From contig JBAMDO010000052.1 of the NCBI GenBank assembly GCA_037074765.1, forward strand, positions 1-64,000: a stretch of DNA of 64,000 nucleotides, read 5' to 3'. Of the stretch, positions 35,845 through 49,098 are shown piece after piece. Origin of the DNA: Mansonella perstans. Taxonomy: Eukaryota > Nematoda > Chromadorea > Rhabditida > Onchocercidae. The position numbers and the translations under genes were made by a program. The notes below the pieces were generated by a model. The model saw only the letters and a program-made list of their open reading frames with translations. It was not told the DNA's origin and did no database searches. Positions within the stretch are counted from its first letter, which is position 1. Each line of letters opens with the position of its first letter.

Positions 35845-37294
35845 ATGTCACAACAGCGGCAGCGTGTTTCATCGCATCAACATCTTTACAAAAAAAAAGC
35901 AGACTGGAAAAGTAATTTACAAAAGGTTAACAAGTAATATTCATGTGCTAATTAATAAAGTTATATGTAAGCTAAAGGATTAAGCTAGCTCCTTTGATTG
36001 TTTGAACCTTAGCAAAGACAAGAATATTAGCAAAAAAGCTTGATCATGAAACAAATAATAAAACTAAGAATGCTATTCATTTTAAATCTTTGCTTATTTA
36101 TAATAATACGGCAATTACTATTATAGTAATACATTTTTTCTACTCACATTTCTATTTGGTAATTATTCAAATTTAGATTTTGTTTTAGTTTTACATGCAT
36201 GAAAAATTTTCAGAATTTCATTCAACGATTACGAGATGAACGACAGAAAGTCTTTACTCGTGCACGTAATGGACTTGGCTATTGGGAAACCGATTTACTT
36301 ATTGAAAGTATATTGCAGGATGAAATTAAGGCTTTAAGATTATCGGAGCAAATCACAGACAATGAACTAAATGAAGCTATTCAAGAATCTGAACGATTTC
36401 GCGATGAAATTATCCAAAAGGGTTTGTTTCTTCATTTTATCACTAATTGTTCTCATAGATCTATTCTAAAAGTTAATTTTTTATCGTGCTAAAGTTTGCT
36501 TTTCTTTATACAAATGCACTTACTGTTACATTCAATTTGTGAAACTTTTTACATTTCAATAGCAGTTTTCAGAAATAGAAAGCATGATTGCTTATGAACG
36601 CGAACGATTGGAAGATTTGGCAAGTGGTTACGACTCGGTTTTATGTCCAAGATGCCAGGTATGATTCAGCATTTTCATCTTCTGCTCTGTTATTCTTTGC
36701 TAAAATTTTATAAATCAGCAAATAATATGGAGTAAGTATTAATGAAGTGCTTGGTGGAGTCTTTGGAAAAGAAGAGAGTGATTAAACTTTTTATTTTTAT
36801 AATCGGTCTATATAAATTTGGTTTGATTTGAAATAGGCTATTATTACTTGTTTCGTGAGAGTTCACTTATCATGGCTTTGTCGAAATGCTAGTTGATAAT
36901 GCAGTGCATTAAATTGTAAAATTAAAATATTCACAAATGGAATCAAATATTTTCTCACTATCGGTTATAAATGTTCTCTTGCACTCCATAAAGTTATTAT
37001 TTTCAGATTCGTTCAAGTTTGAGTTTTAAAAGTTTTTGCATTTAAAACTTGTATTTTCAGTGTGCCAATTTGAATTTTCCTGACGAACATTCACTGAAAT
37101 GTGAACATTGTGAACTGCAGTTGAGTGTGACGCAGCCGTTACCATCTCCTCACGAATTAACGTCTTATTTTACGAAGATTTTCACCTCTCATGCTGATCG
37201 AGATTGTTCGGAAATTCCTAGTTTAATACTGCGAGATACCAATAAGTTATTTCTTCGTTGTAATCGATGTGCATTTGATTTTGAAGTATTTTAA
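35845..37294 (+). CDS. RPA-interacting protein (RPAIN) family
   Basis: Exons 35845-35925, 36214-36421, 36573-36658 and 37061-37294 join in frame to give about 202 residues, close to the usual RPAIN length. The start is MSQQRQRVSSHQHLYKKKAD, followed by a basic/helical part (RLRDERQKVFTRARNG) and an acidic helical middle. The C-terminal zinc-finger region has CPRC at the end of exon 3, then CANLNF, CEHC, and finally CNRC near the end (FLRCNRCAFDFEVF). In other animals this family binds replication protein A and brings it into the nucleus with importin beta. The start is the first Met in frame downstream of an acceptor-like TTTAG at 35832, which could be a trans-splice or 5' UTR acceptor. A poly(A) signal AATAAA lies at 37825. 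Confidence 0.85.
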
Positions 37295-39757
37295 CTTCAG
37301 ATTTTTTTTCTGTTCAAAGTCTGATGTAGTCAAGTAATTTTTGTTCTTGAAGACTTTTCTAGGAAAATGCGCGCAGAATTTTTAGCTCTCTGTGTCCAAT
37401 CTGATTCTTAATTACCATTTATTGCTTTTTGTCGTGGCCATAATTAATGCAACTTTTGTTGTTGTTGTTACTGTCACTTTTTTTTCTTTCTTTATTTCTT
37501 TTTTCTTTTCTTTCTTTTTCCTTTCCTTGTACAGATGCATTCATTTTCTTGTACAGATACGCTCATTCTCTTGTACAGGTATACTCATCTATAAAAAACT
37601 GGAATTTAGTAATATTTTTTTATGTGTAAATATATATAGTTGTCATTTGTTTTTGTTAAATAATATACAGGTAAATGATTCAATGATCAGTGATTTTTTT
37701 CCTGCCATACACAGTCAGTTTATTTTATCAAATTGCAGCAGTAAAGTTTTATTTTAACACTATTCAACTGTAAGTCAGTAGCAGTATAATTTTAGAATTT
37801 TTTTTTAAAATAATGAAATTTTAAAATAAAAGATTTAACTATACGACATTTGGGTTTTTTGAAGTTGATCTTCCAAATATTAGCATTGGTACAGAGAGTA
37901 TCGTAATGAAGCGTAGTATCATTTAAACTATAATTACCAATCAATGAAAACTGCGACTGGCTAATTAGGCCTTATAGTTGCATATAATAAATTTAGGATA
38001 AAAGGAGTTTACTGCTTTAATGAAACAGTTGGTAAGCTATATTGCGAATAAGGGTGTGTGTGTGTCTCATTATCTAGCCCTGTGACATCAAAGAAAAGAA
38101 GCCGTTTATGATAGAATAATTCTAAAGATTGTAATGCTTTCACTCTATTTTGTCTATTGTCTACATACTGTTCATACTGATGTTTTTTATAATCTTTATT
38201 ACTAATCTAAAATAGACTGTATTTGAATATTCAATTCCATAATTGATTAATGTACAAGTTCCATTATGTTATTATTATAAATGTACCTATAATATAGAAG
38301 GATCTGGATGAAGTAGTTCAGTGGTTCTGATCTGATCAGATCAACAGAAATTGGGAATTTTGGAAGTTAATTCTAGTCAGCTAATATATTACACAAAATT
38401 TTGTTACATCTTTATTTCTTGTTACTCTATGCAAAACATGCCTTTCATCAAATTTCTTCTTCCCTAGTAAATTAAATAACTTTTAATTAATTAATTAGTT
38501 AGTTAGTGCAGTATGTAAAATAAGGAAACGTTAATTAATTTCCAATAAAATTTGTAAAAAAAGACAATAGTTAGAAATAAGTGATCAGTCATTTCTAAAA
38601 GTGTTAGATAATTTGTGAAATTGTCAAATTCATTTTTAACCTCTCATTAGAAATATGTAAAATTGCGAAAGTGTTTGGAACTAATTTATCAATGGTATTG
38701 CATTACATTCAGTCAATCATCGTACAAATTGGCCATTTGTTAAAACAGTTGTTGCACAATTTGTAATATCGAAATATTTGCCTTCTACGATTAGAAAATT
38801 TCAAAAAAATTCAATTTCAAACTTCAAAAATTTTCATCACTTAAACATGACAAAATGAAATTATTTATTGATAATTTGGCATTGAAATTCTGGCAAACAT
38901 CCATCATTTTGTTTATAATTTATAATTGTCCAATTTAACTTCTATCTTTTCAAAATACTTTCAAAATCACAGAGATTATTTATGAATGTGCGAGAAGGAG
39001 AGAGATTGAACAGAGGATTTAATGACCTCAGTTTTCAGTTTATACACCAATTGATCATTTCTCATCCCTTAATGCTTAGTAATTTGTTTATTTTGGTGCA
39101 AAATGTCAGCGCCAAATGTGCGAAAATGAAATTGTAAAACACAGTGAAATTTCACTGATGTTGAAATTTGAAATTTTAATTTTAAATTCATTCGTCAAGA
39201 ATATTTGAAGTAATAAAAACGAAATATCGCAATTCTACTACCACTCGAAGATATATGTAACTTTACATATCTATCAAATTGTACTATGAATATTTCAGGA
39301 TAGCTCTAGTTCGAGCCCATTTTTTTTGCTAGCAAATTAAATTTAATTGCATTGAAATTATTAAATTATTCATTTAATTTATTGTTACTAAATAATGGAT
39401 AAAAATTAAATATCGTTTTAACTTTAATTTTTAAGGGAATTTTTCTTTAATTAGAACTTTTTAAATTCTGATTAAAATTTCAATTGAAAAATTAAAACGA
39501 CAGAATGATATGAATTTATCTATTTTTATGTAAAAGTTCTTTTTTTTTAAATATTTACAATTGCACTTTATTTATACCTCTTCATCAATATTTAATATTG
39601 AGAATAAATGAGGGAGAGAGAGAGATTTTGTCAGTCTAGAAAATCTTAATTTCATAGTGTAAATTTTTCAAATGACAAGGAATAAAATGATGAGAAATAG
39701 TAGACAATTTGATGATAGTGACAGAACGATTATGTATCGTACTACAATGCTGTTTCA
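37295..39757. other. Non-coding spacer between RPAIN-like and M1 genes
   Basis: AT-rich. It includes a T-rich tract at 37470-37530, a three-unit repeat at 37527-37590 (TTCTTGTACAGATACGCTCA type, about 25 bases) and GTGTGTGTGT at 38054. No further gene is visible. Confidence 0.5.
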
Positions 39758-39925
39758 TTGAATACGACAATCAAATCCCACCTCTCTTCCAAAACTCTTC
39801 CACTTACTTTCATCTTTACTTTAGATCAGTGTATCAAAAGTCCAACCCCATCTGTATTTACTAAATTCGAATTAGACATTCCACTTGAAACACAATCATA
39901 CTTCAGCTCTTCTAATCCTCCTGCT

Positions 39926-42900
39926 ATGACAACAGCACCAGAAACCCTTTCTACTACTACCAACGATACTACTAATGCCATCACTGTTAATGGTACCAGT
40001 ATCACCACCAATGATACTTCAGCTTCAGCTCCAACAATTACAGCTACTTTTCATAAGCATCAAAAATGGTTGACTGATAAGAAACAACATATTGTTAATG
40101 CTTTACTTACTGTTGCACTAATACTCATTTTATTTGGTATATTTATGATTTTTGGCCGTTCTTCTAACAAAAATATTTCTGCAAAGGTATTGAAGTTGGA
40201 AAAAATTCGAAATATTGAAAATGGAAGTGACAAATATTCCAGCAGTATCGCATCATTCCAACAAATTAAAATTAACGAACAAACACTGAATGAGGTGAAC
40301 TGCAATGTATATTGCTGAAAAAAAAATAATTGAAATTTCAAAAAAAAATTGCATGCATTCTGCAAACTATTTTCTTCTTCTTTTTTTCTTATTTTTTCTT
40401 TACTTTTCCTTTACTTCGCTTATTTCATAGTGAAAAAATGTAAAATAAATTCTTTTTATTGCAGAATTCTAGCTTTACATCTCTCTCAATTACTACTAAC
40501 AATGAAAGTTTTGATGCAGCACAATGTGTCATACCAATTGCGAGTAGAAAATGTCATCAAATTAAGCATAAAAATTCACAAAAGTATGCAAATTTTGAAA
40601 TTTGAAAATTTTCACTTTATCAATTAGTTTAAATTCAATTTTTCTTAGCCTCATATTATTGCTCAGACTTTTTTAATTTAACTATTATTCCTATTCGATT
40701 TTTATGAAATGATTGATTTCAAGAAATTGATGAAAGGATGAATGTTCCTGTCATATAAGGTCATTAAATTTTTTAAAAAAAAGTGAAATACTCGTTTACT
40801 TAAAAATATTTTATTTTTACAAGTAAAATAAGAATATTGCGAGTGAGGGAGAATGAGGGAGAGAGAGAGGGAGAATAATGTTTGCACTTTTGTCTGATTA
40901 AACTAATTAATCAATTAGATGAGATTTCGTGGAAATATTGCTGAGTGTGATTTTTTTTTTTTTTTAAGATGATTAGATAACAATGTAAAGTAATTAATGC
41001 CTATCCCATTCTATTTTAATGGATAGTGAGAAAGATTAAATACATCCTTTTGAAGCATCAATTACTTTGATCGGCCAATCTTTTGATTCTTTTCTTTCTG
41101 GCATTTATCCAAAGTGATTAAATTTGGATTAGCGCTTGGAAAAAATGATTGGAGCATATGTACAGTTACACTAATTTGCAAAGTACGAATTAAAATGATC
41201 AAAGAACAGAATTGAAAGATAATTTTCAAAAATAATTTTAATTTTTTTCTCTCAAAAATAATTTTTAAACTTTTAAAATTAAATAACTTTTGCACAATTA
41301 TTAAATTTCGTGGCAAAATATAGCAATGAATGTAATTAATAATTACATGCCTAATTATGATAATAAGTGACTTGTTTTAAATTTTTCGTACAGTGATGGA
41401 AGCATACCATCCGAAGATTTTGTCACCCATCTGGAACATTTCATGGGATGGCGACCGAAGCATTATGAGCTTAACATAACCATTAATCGGGGTGCACGGG
41501 AATCATTCACAGGAAGTGTTAACATTTATGTAAGTTAAATTCCATTCATAAAATTTAATTATTAAATTAAATTAAAACTTTAAAGTTCATGAATTGAAAT
41601 GTTTGCAATGGAATTTCAATTTTGCTTACTTAAGAAAATATTTTAATTGTTAATTTTAAATTGAAGGCGAAGAACCTTTTGAAATTATGAATGAATGGTT
41701 AATTGAACTTATTTAATGTTTAAACAATTCAACACTTCATGTGACTCTTTTACTGCATAATTATAATTTATTTGCAATGACTCTTATAAAGTGTTTATCC
41801 TTGGACGAAAGAATAAATTATCCAGAATTGGATTATTATCCAGAATTATTGGCGTGTTAATCAATTAAAATATTACAGATTAAAGCTGCTGAAACAACTT
41901 CATCAATATCACTACATGTTGGCCGATCCATTGCTGATATTTCCTTATCACAAATAACAGCATATAATTGTCGTACAGGTATTACTACTACTACTACCGC
42001 TATTACTACTACTACAGCCACTACCACTACTGCTACTACTGCTACTGTCACTGCTTCTATTCATAGCAGAATTACTATTTCTTCTTTAATAAATTTACAA
42101 GTAAAAGTTTGCTGTGTAAAATTTGAAAATTTTAGGAGAACTTTTTTGTGCCATATCAATAGTGTATCATCAAAAAGATGAAGTATTATCAGTGGAATTT
42201 TCCGAACCAATTGATGTTGGATATATTGTTGTCCTTCAGATTAAAAATTTTTCCATTCCACAAGCGTCTGCTGGTTTAATTATCAAAAGACCACAAAGAT
42301 GGGAACCGAAACGGTACAAATTTGTTTGCATTCTTCTTTTCAATACCTATGAAGTTTTGTAGAAAAAAATGAAATAAATTTTGAAATTTGATTGTTCGAT
42401 TAGTGAAATTTTAAGCTGTACTATCTAACAGTGCAATTTGAATATTTCTTTGGAAGAGAAAAAAAGTTAAAATTTTTGAAGGCCATGGACAGTGACAACA
42501 TTTTTCCAACTTCGTAATGCTCGCTCAGTTTTTCCCTGTTTTGATTTACCAGTGCTAAAAGCAACAATGCAAATGTGTATCAAGCATCCGAATAAAACTG
42601 AAGCGCGGTATTAATTCTTGATTCAAAAAAAAAAATTTTTTTTGTTAAAATTTGAAATTTTTTTAAAATCTTATGTGTCTTTTAAAACACTCAATAAATT
42701 TGTCTTTTTTTTCTGCAGATCAAACACAAAAATAGTTTCAATTTCGAAAAGCAACAATGGAATGGAAACATGTTTTGAACCTACACCACCTCTGAGTAGT
42801 TATTTGTATGCATTTACAATATTTGACCAGATGAATTCAATGAAAGAAGCGGAAAAGCTGAATGAATACTTACCGGAAATTGAAATACTTTATTCTGAGG

Positions 42901-45900
42901 AAGATACTTTTATCAAACCGGATTGGATTAGCTCTGAAGCAATACATGTAAGCAAGTTTTTTTATTTGTAGAAATTTCGAATTTAATTTTTTTTTTAGAT
43001 TTTTAGTTACTTCTTTATGCTAAATTATTTTGAGATGTTTGCAATAACTCATCCTGAAAATTCTTCCTGAAAGAAATAGTTTTTTTTCCATCTTATTTTA
43101 GGCACTAAATATGATGACAAATATTAGTGAATTTCAATATCCATTGAATAAACTCAATTTGATGACATCATTTTTACCCGTTTATGGACTCGAAAATTTG
43201 GGTCTTATCGTATTGGATGAACGATTTGTAGCCTACCCGAAATATCGTTTGGCTCATACTATTCTTACGCATGAAATTGCCCAGCAATGGATTGGTAATA
43301 TTGTTACGATTAAAAACTGGAAAGAAATGTGCTTACAGGTTAATTCATTTTTTTTTTAATCTTTTCATCTTCTTTTACTGTTTTTCTGTTTGAAAACTGT
43401 AAAATAAAATTTCAAAAAATAAAATTCAAAATTTTGAAATGAAATCCGAACTTTTCTAAATTAATGAATTTAAAATCCATACTTGTTGTGGCATACTGTT
43501 TGCAATAAGCAGGAAAATTTGCGAGAAAAGAGAGAGAGAAGAAGAGAGAGTGTAAGCATACTGGGATAAATTCGCGGAAATCTTAACGTTTTTTCAATTT
43601 GAGCTGAAATTACAAAATCTAAAGTTTCGAGATCTTTAATCAGTAAAAGCATAATATAGAGTGATTAAGACAGCTAACATTATGAGTGTTTTTTTTTGAG
43701 AAACATTTAGCCCTTGTGCTGATGACAAATGCGCTTGTAACAGATTCATCATTTATTTCTTGAATATATATCTATTGGTTTTTGAAATTAAATTGTCTCT
43801 TTTATTTATTTAATAATTTCGTTTTCATCTTCAACAAAATTAAATTTTCAAAATGAAAAATTTCTGCTTTAGAAGTTGGCGTAAATTTGAATTGAGATCA
43901 ATTCTTAACCACTACCTTTAGATGAATCATTCAGTCGTTAAAATCATTCGATAATTTCTTCCGTTTTTTTTTTTTTTTAATTGACTAAAGAAATCAATTG
44001 TAAAAATTGAATTCTGTTTCGTTAAATGTTAATTTTTGTGAATTTTATAGATGCATAATTCATCTATTCCGGTAAATTTATTCAGTCAAATATGATTGAT
44101 TTTGAAATATTGCGTAATTTTACTAATTTATCAGATTAGCTTATCAGCTCATTACTAACTGAACAGATGAAAAAGAAAAGATGGGGACATTTATCAATCA
44201 TAAGAAATGGGCAGGGAGTAAAATAATTTTTGTTTGAGCACAATTATCAAAATACAGAAGTCTAATGGATGATAGAGGAGTCATTTGTTTGGAGATTTAC
44301 TTTTGGAAAATGCCGAACTGATAGAAACAACTGTTTTAAGTTGATAAGTTATTGCACTAACGATAAGACATATCTACGTGATGAGTGGCCATCGTATCAT
44401 AAAGTCAACAACTATGGGGATAGTACAAGGAAGATTTGTTTATTGAACTTTTTTTTTTAAACGCTACTAGTTTCTTATAAAATCTTTTTGGAATTCATGA
44501 AGTCTTTCTAAAAAAAAAAAGTGCAGTAGAAAGAAATTGATGACAAATTACATTTCTTACATATATTAAATTTGACTCCTCTACAAAAAAGTTCAATGAT
44601 TTTTTTCTTTTTTTAAATTTGACAATTATTTTCTATTTAGCAGTTAAAATTTTTCGTTACAATACATTACCAGATGTGAAATTCAACAGGGGTCACTTTA
44701 CTTCAAATAGCATATACATTAAATTTTGAAATATTTGAAATGAAAAAAAATTTTAATTTCAAAAACGCTTTAAAATAATTGAAAAACAAAATTGAGAAGT
44801 GTTCATTATGTAAAAAAAAAGGTCTAAAAATGAAAAGAGAGGTCTAAAAATGGAAAGGTAAATTTTTGGAAACTTTTTGAATAAGGTAAAAACTTGGTGA
44901 AATTGAAGATGAAAATTTTGCTTATCTATTATTCACAGAGAATTTTTTTCAAATTTTATGAATAGATTATTTCAAATAATTTCTACCGAAAAATTTATTT
45001 TTCCGAAAAACTTTAATTAAATTTTGAAATTTGCATAATTCATTCAGAATTTCTTTTTTTTGTTAAAGAAAAGTTTATGGGAAAAAAATTGCCAGTATCT
45101 CAAATATCATATTACTCATAACTATCATAATAGTCTGCAACTGTGCAAACACCTATGTTTGACCCTTCATCTCGATCCTTTTCAGTTCAGCACCTATCAT
45201 TTATCCTCGTCCTATCGCAAAAACCAGAAACCAGATATCGCAGCAGGGGCTCGGGCAACAGGCGCAGCTTATTGAAATAAGTTTGTGGGGAGGAAATAGA
45301 TTATTCTACTTGTCACGGGGATAAAAGTGAAGAAAGGAGTAATTTTAATGAGGATTTTTGCTTTCTACAAAATTTTACTCTGAATTTTCGATCTCAACAA
45401 AAAGAATCTGAATTCTGCATTTAATTTAAAATCTTTTCAGCGGTTAATATATTACACACTGCCTCTCAGTTCATGTCACAACAATATCATATGATAGATG
45501 GCATATCGGACATTTACTAAAATAAAGCAAATTGAATCGGCAATTTTAAGATTTTGCATTTCAGGAAGGATTAAGTACCTATTTGGAATGGATGATTACA
45601 AAATCGCTGGATAATTCGACCGAAATTGATGAATTAATTAATGAAAAACGTCGTGAAGGTATTATGAAAGACAGCACAGCACATGCGACTATCATTTCCG
45701 AATTTCGTTCACCAGAAGATGTATGTAATTCAGTTTTAATTAATAAGCATCACCTGTTAATTGCTCAGTAACTTATTTGCTTAACTACTGACACACTGTT
45801 TTTTCGATCCTAATTCTCTTTATTTGTTTGTTAATTTTTTCCGTTTGAACTTTGCGTTTTTTTTTTTACTTTAGAATATTTGATACAAATGACAAACTTT

Positions 45901-47671
45901 TCTGCAGATTTCGCGATGTTTCGATAAGCCAGCAATATTTTTTGTTATGCTTGAATTTGGATTCGGACAAGGGTCAGTGGCGAAAATGATTAAGTAAGTG
46001 GTCATTTTGATTACCATCATTAGAGAGCAGAGAAAAGAGCAAGGAAGAAAAAGCAGGAGGAAAATGCTGGCAAAGAGTCAGGAGAGGAATATTTGCTAAA
46101 ATAAAAAATAAATTAAATTATTTACTAAAATAAATTAATAAAATACATAATTAAGTAAAAAATAATTTTATCAAAGTGTCTTTGGAATTTTTAAAAAAAT
46201 TTCTTTCGAAAAATTTTTATATTCTCCAACATTATTTGTCTGTTAAAAATTTACTTTTAAAATACTTATTTTTAAAATAGCGCTAAAACTTTCTTATTAA
46301 ATATTATCAATTGAATTTTGAATTATTTTTGAAATTGCTGGACATTCATAAAATAACAACTAATAACTACAGGTTACTTATGCAACGTTACGCTTATGCT
46401 AATGCTGGATTGATGGAATGGCGTAAAGTGATCGAAGAAGCGACAAATGACGTTCTCGCCGGTTCATTTTTACTTGTCACTTCATTGCTTTGTTTGACAT
46501 ACCTGTTTCTAGTGATTTATTAATCTTGAAATTTCAATTCAGGTGAATTCTTCGAGAAATATTTTACGCAACCTGGCTTACCGCTTATTCGTGTTTCACT
46601 TGCTCCTCAGGGATTAAAATTGACGCAAAGTGTGACAGTCATGAAACAAGTAATAAACGTAAGTTTCGCCTGCTACAGAAGAATTTTCAATATTATCACT
46701 TATCTTACTATCAAAAAATAATGATCGAAAAAGGATTAATTTAACACTTGTCAGTACTTTTTTCCCACAAATCTATATGAAACAGAAAATCAATGAATTT
46801 CGAAAGTTCTAAAATAAATTTTAGGCTTAAAATTTATTTTAAGGTTTTATAATTTTAATTAAATTATTTCAGAAAATGGCAGTATTGAGAATTTCTCGAA
46901 ATGAATTGTCATATTTTAAAATTGTTGATAATTTCAGGCATCTTCAGCTATTATACCAATGGATGTAGTTGTTTTTAATGTATCCGATCGGACAGCATTT
47001 ATTTTAAAAAATGAAACAGAAATGATACCCTTGAAACATAATGGATTAATGATACTCGATCCAGATAGACGTACGCATAGTGTAATTGTCTATGAAGTAA
47101 GTTAGAATTTACGTTTAAGTTAGAACATTAAACAAATCAATTGACAAGTTTTACAAATGCTTCTGAATTTAAGTTAGTGATCAGAAATGGAATTTTTAAG
47201 TTTCATTTTGATATATCTAATATTCATTGAAATTCACTCCCAGCTAGATTAAATAATTTTAATCCATCTTTTACAAAGAAATCATCATCCACTGATCAAA
47301 AATTATGATTTAACTTTAAAAAGGTTTCTTTTAATTTGCAGCCAGAGATTTATCTACATTTTGTGCAGTGTATCGAAGTATCAACATGTTCGGAATTCAT
47401 CAAAGAAGAAACGATGAAGCGTATTTCGGATGATTTCTGTTGGGCATTTTTGAGTAATCATTTTACAGTACCGGAAAATATGCCTCAAAAAGCTCGAATT
47501 TGGAATCAATTTATGGAAATTTTATCACGAACAAAATACGTACATGGTTCATGTGCATGCTGTATGAATAAGAATCTGGAAAAGTCTGGAGCGATAAGAT
47601 GTAACTGGTATCGAGATGATGAATGTGAGGAGCTTAATTTACTCAAACGAATCCAACATTTTACAAAATAA
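39926..47671 (+). CDS. M1 aminopeptidase-like protein, predicted inactive
   Basis: Exons: up to 40294 (ATG at 39926), 40465-40583, 41394-41529, 41879-41978, 42136-42313, 42482-42607, 42719-42947, 43102-43338, 45565-45720, 45908-45993, 46372-46461, 46543-46658, 46938-47096 and 47342-47671. The product is about 810 residues. It has a Thr/Asn-rich cytoplasmic start, one membrane helix (NALLTVALILILFGIFMIFG) and an extracellular M1 domain with the conserved FPCFDLPVLKATM. The exopeptidase motif GAMEN is GLEN. The zinc motif HEXXH is HEIAQQ, with the second His lost. The downstream Glu of EGLSTYLEW is kept. The usual long C-terminal helical domain is mostly missing, replaced by a short Cys-rich end (CACCMNK). 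It resembles non-peptidase members such as C. elegans MNP-1, so a binding or adhesion role is inferred. An upstream in-frame stretch to 39758 lacks ATG. Confidence 0.8.
41979..42072 (+). repeat. ACT/GCT trinucleotide tract in or beside M1 exon 4
   Basis: A run of ATTACTACTACTACTACC and similar triplets follows the donor-like ACAG|GTATTA at 41978. If not spliced it would add a Thr-rich loop; frame continuity into the next exon favours treating it as intron. Confidence 0.55.
43339..45564 (+). other. Large intron of the M1-like gene
   Basis: 2.2 kb between the exon with the broken zinc motif and the exon with EGLSTYLEW, far longer than the other introns. It is AT-rich with a GAGAGAGAGAAGAAGAGAGA tract near 43530. 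The small open frames at 44269 and 45060 have no recognised motif. Confidence 0.6.
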
Positions 47672-47675
47672 TAAA
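47670..47675 (+). terminator. Poly(A) signal of the M1-like gene
   Basis: AATAAA overlaps the TAA stop (47669-47671). If used, it would leave almost no 3' untranslated region. Confidence 0.4.
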
Positions 47676-49098
47676 TTAGCTTAAAAAAAGAAAAAAACCT
47701 TTAATAATTAACTTTTGATTTTTTTTTTTGTTTCGAAAATTTTTCAAATAGCTAAATTGGAAAATAAAATTAATTAATTGCATACTTATTGAAATATTGC
47801 TTTTTAATATAGGCGACAGAATAGAAACCATTCCGTATGAAATATTTCGTAGCGATTACTTTTTCTGTACATAAGTATACATATACATAATTAACCTGAA
47901 AATAATTATAATTACATTAGATTATTCCTTTTAACTAACTGACATCTATCAGTTACTCCTGTTTTAATATTCCATAAAAATAGCTTCAGATCATTTTTTT
48001 GCTGCAAAAAAAAAATAACCGGTTTCAGCCAGAATTGATTTTATGAAAATCAAATATAGAAAATGTTTAATGGAATTAACATTTCACTGCCTATTTTGGT
48101 TATTTTTTAAGAAACTTTTTTCTTAATTCTTACTTCATCACTGATAATATTTTAGCAATCAGATTTTAAATATTTTTTGATCTCTAATCTTTGACCCAAT
48201 TTTTAATTTTTGTATGAAAATTTACACCAGAATGAATTTGATAAATTCTCCGATGATTCTTGTTTCAGTACATTTTATTGCTATAACTTATACTCGAGGA
48301 AATACAAAAGAAATGTTTGAATGACAAAGAATATATCTAAAAAGGTTATTCTGAAATTTCATCAGGCAAACTTTTTGAATTTTCGTATGCTATGTAAAAG
48401 ACATGCGCATAATGATTTATGTAAAAATGAAGATTTCATATGAAAAATTCACATTCAAGTTATTAGTACGAATCATATGAGGAATTTAACTTATATTAGC
48501 TTATTATTTACAAATCCATGATAATAGAAATCTCCAAAAAGCTAACACAATAAAAGCCCTTTAAAAAAACCAAAATAAGAAACGTTTCTGAACTGAAATG
48601 ATATAAAATCAGAGCGCCCTAGCAGGTACAAAACAGAAAAATGATACCGATCAAACCAAATCATTAAATAAGTGCAGAATAATAAACAATTTACTTTAAA
48701 CTTAACAAATATCAGGAGTACTAGGACCCTAATTATACCTCCTAAAGATGATGCATCCATAAACTTAAGCTGAATATAGACACACTGATTCTCGAAATAA
48801 AATCATGACTTTAAGATCATATAGATCCTCTTTCAACGCTGAAGACCATCTACACAATCCGTTTTTCTTTAAGTTCATATCTTTGGATTTTTGTAAAAGT
48901 GCTCATGAATCCAAAGAAAATTCTATATGTTCAATAAATACTAATTAAAAAGGAATTAATGATTTCAGTTTAGCAGAACAACAGATTCTTCAAACCGAAA
49001 TTCAAGACGAGAAATTACTTTAGGAAAACATTAACTTTAAAATACCCAACTTTGGCAATTAAATAGATGAAAGAGCACGTCATAAATGGAACTATCTC
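47672..49098. other. Spacer between convergent M1-like and Rab33 genes
   Basis: AT-rich 3' flanks of two convergent genes. No coding frame with a motif was found. Confidence 0.5.

Noticed and set aside
40702..40887. Minus-strand frame with Ser/Leu-rich sequence inside the M1-like gene
   Set aside because: It lies in an intron, with no splice partners and no motif.
41857..42051. Val-rich minus-strand frame
   Set aside because: It is the reverse reading of the ACT/GCT triplet tract and exon 4 of the M1-like gene.
45060..45275. Possible nested gene in the large M1 intron
   Set aside because: There is a single short open frame without signal, domain or conserved motif.
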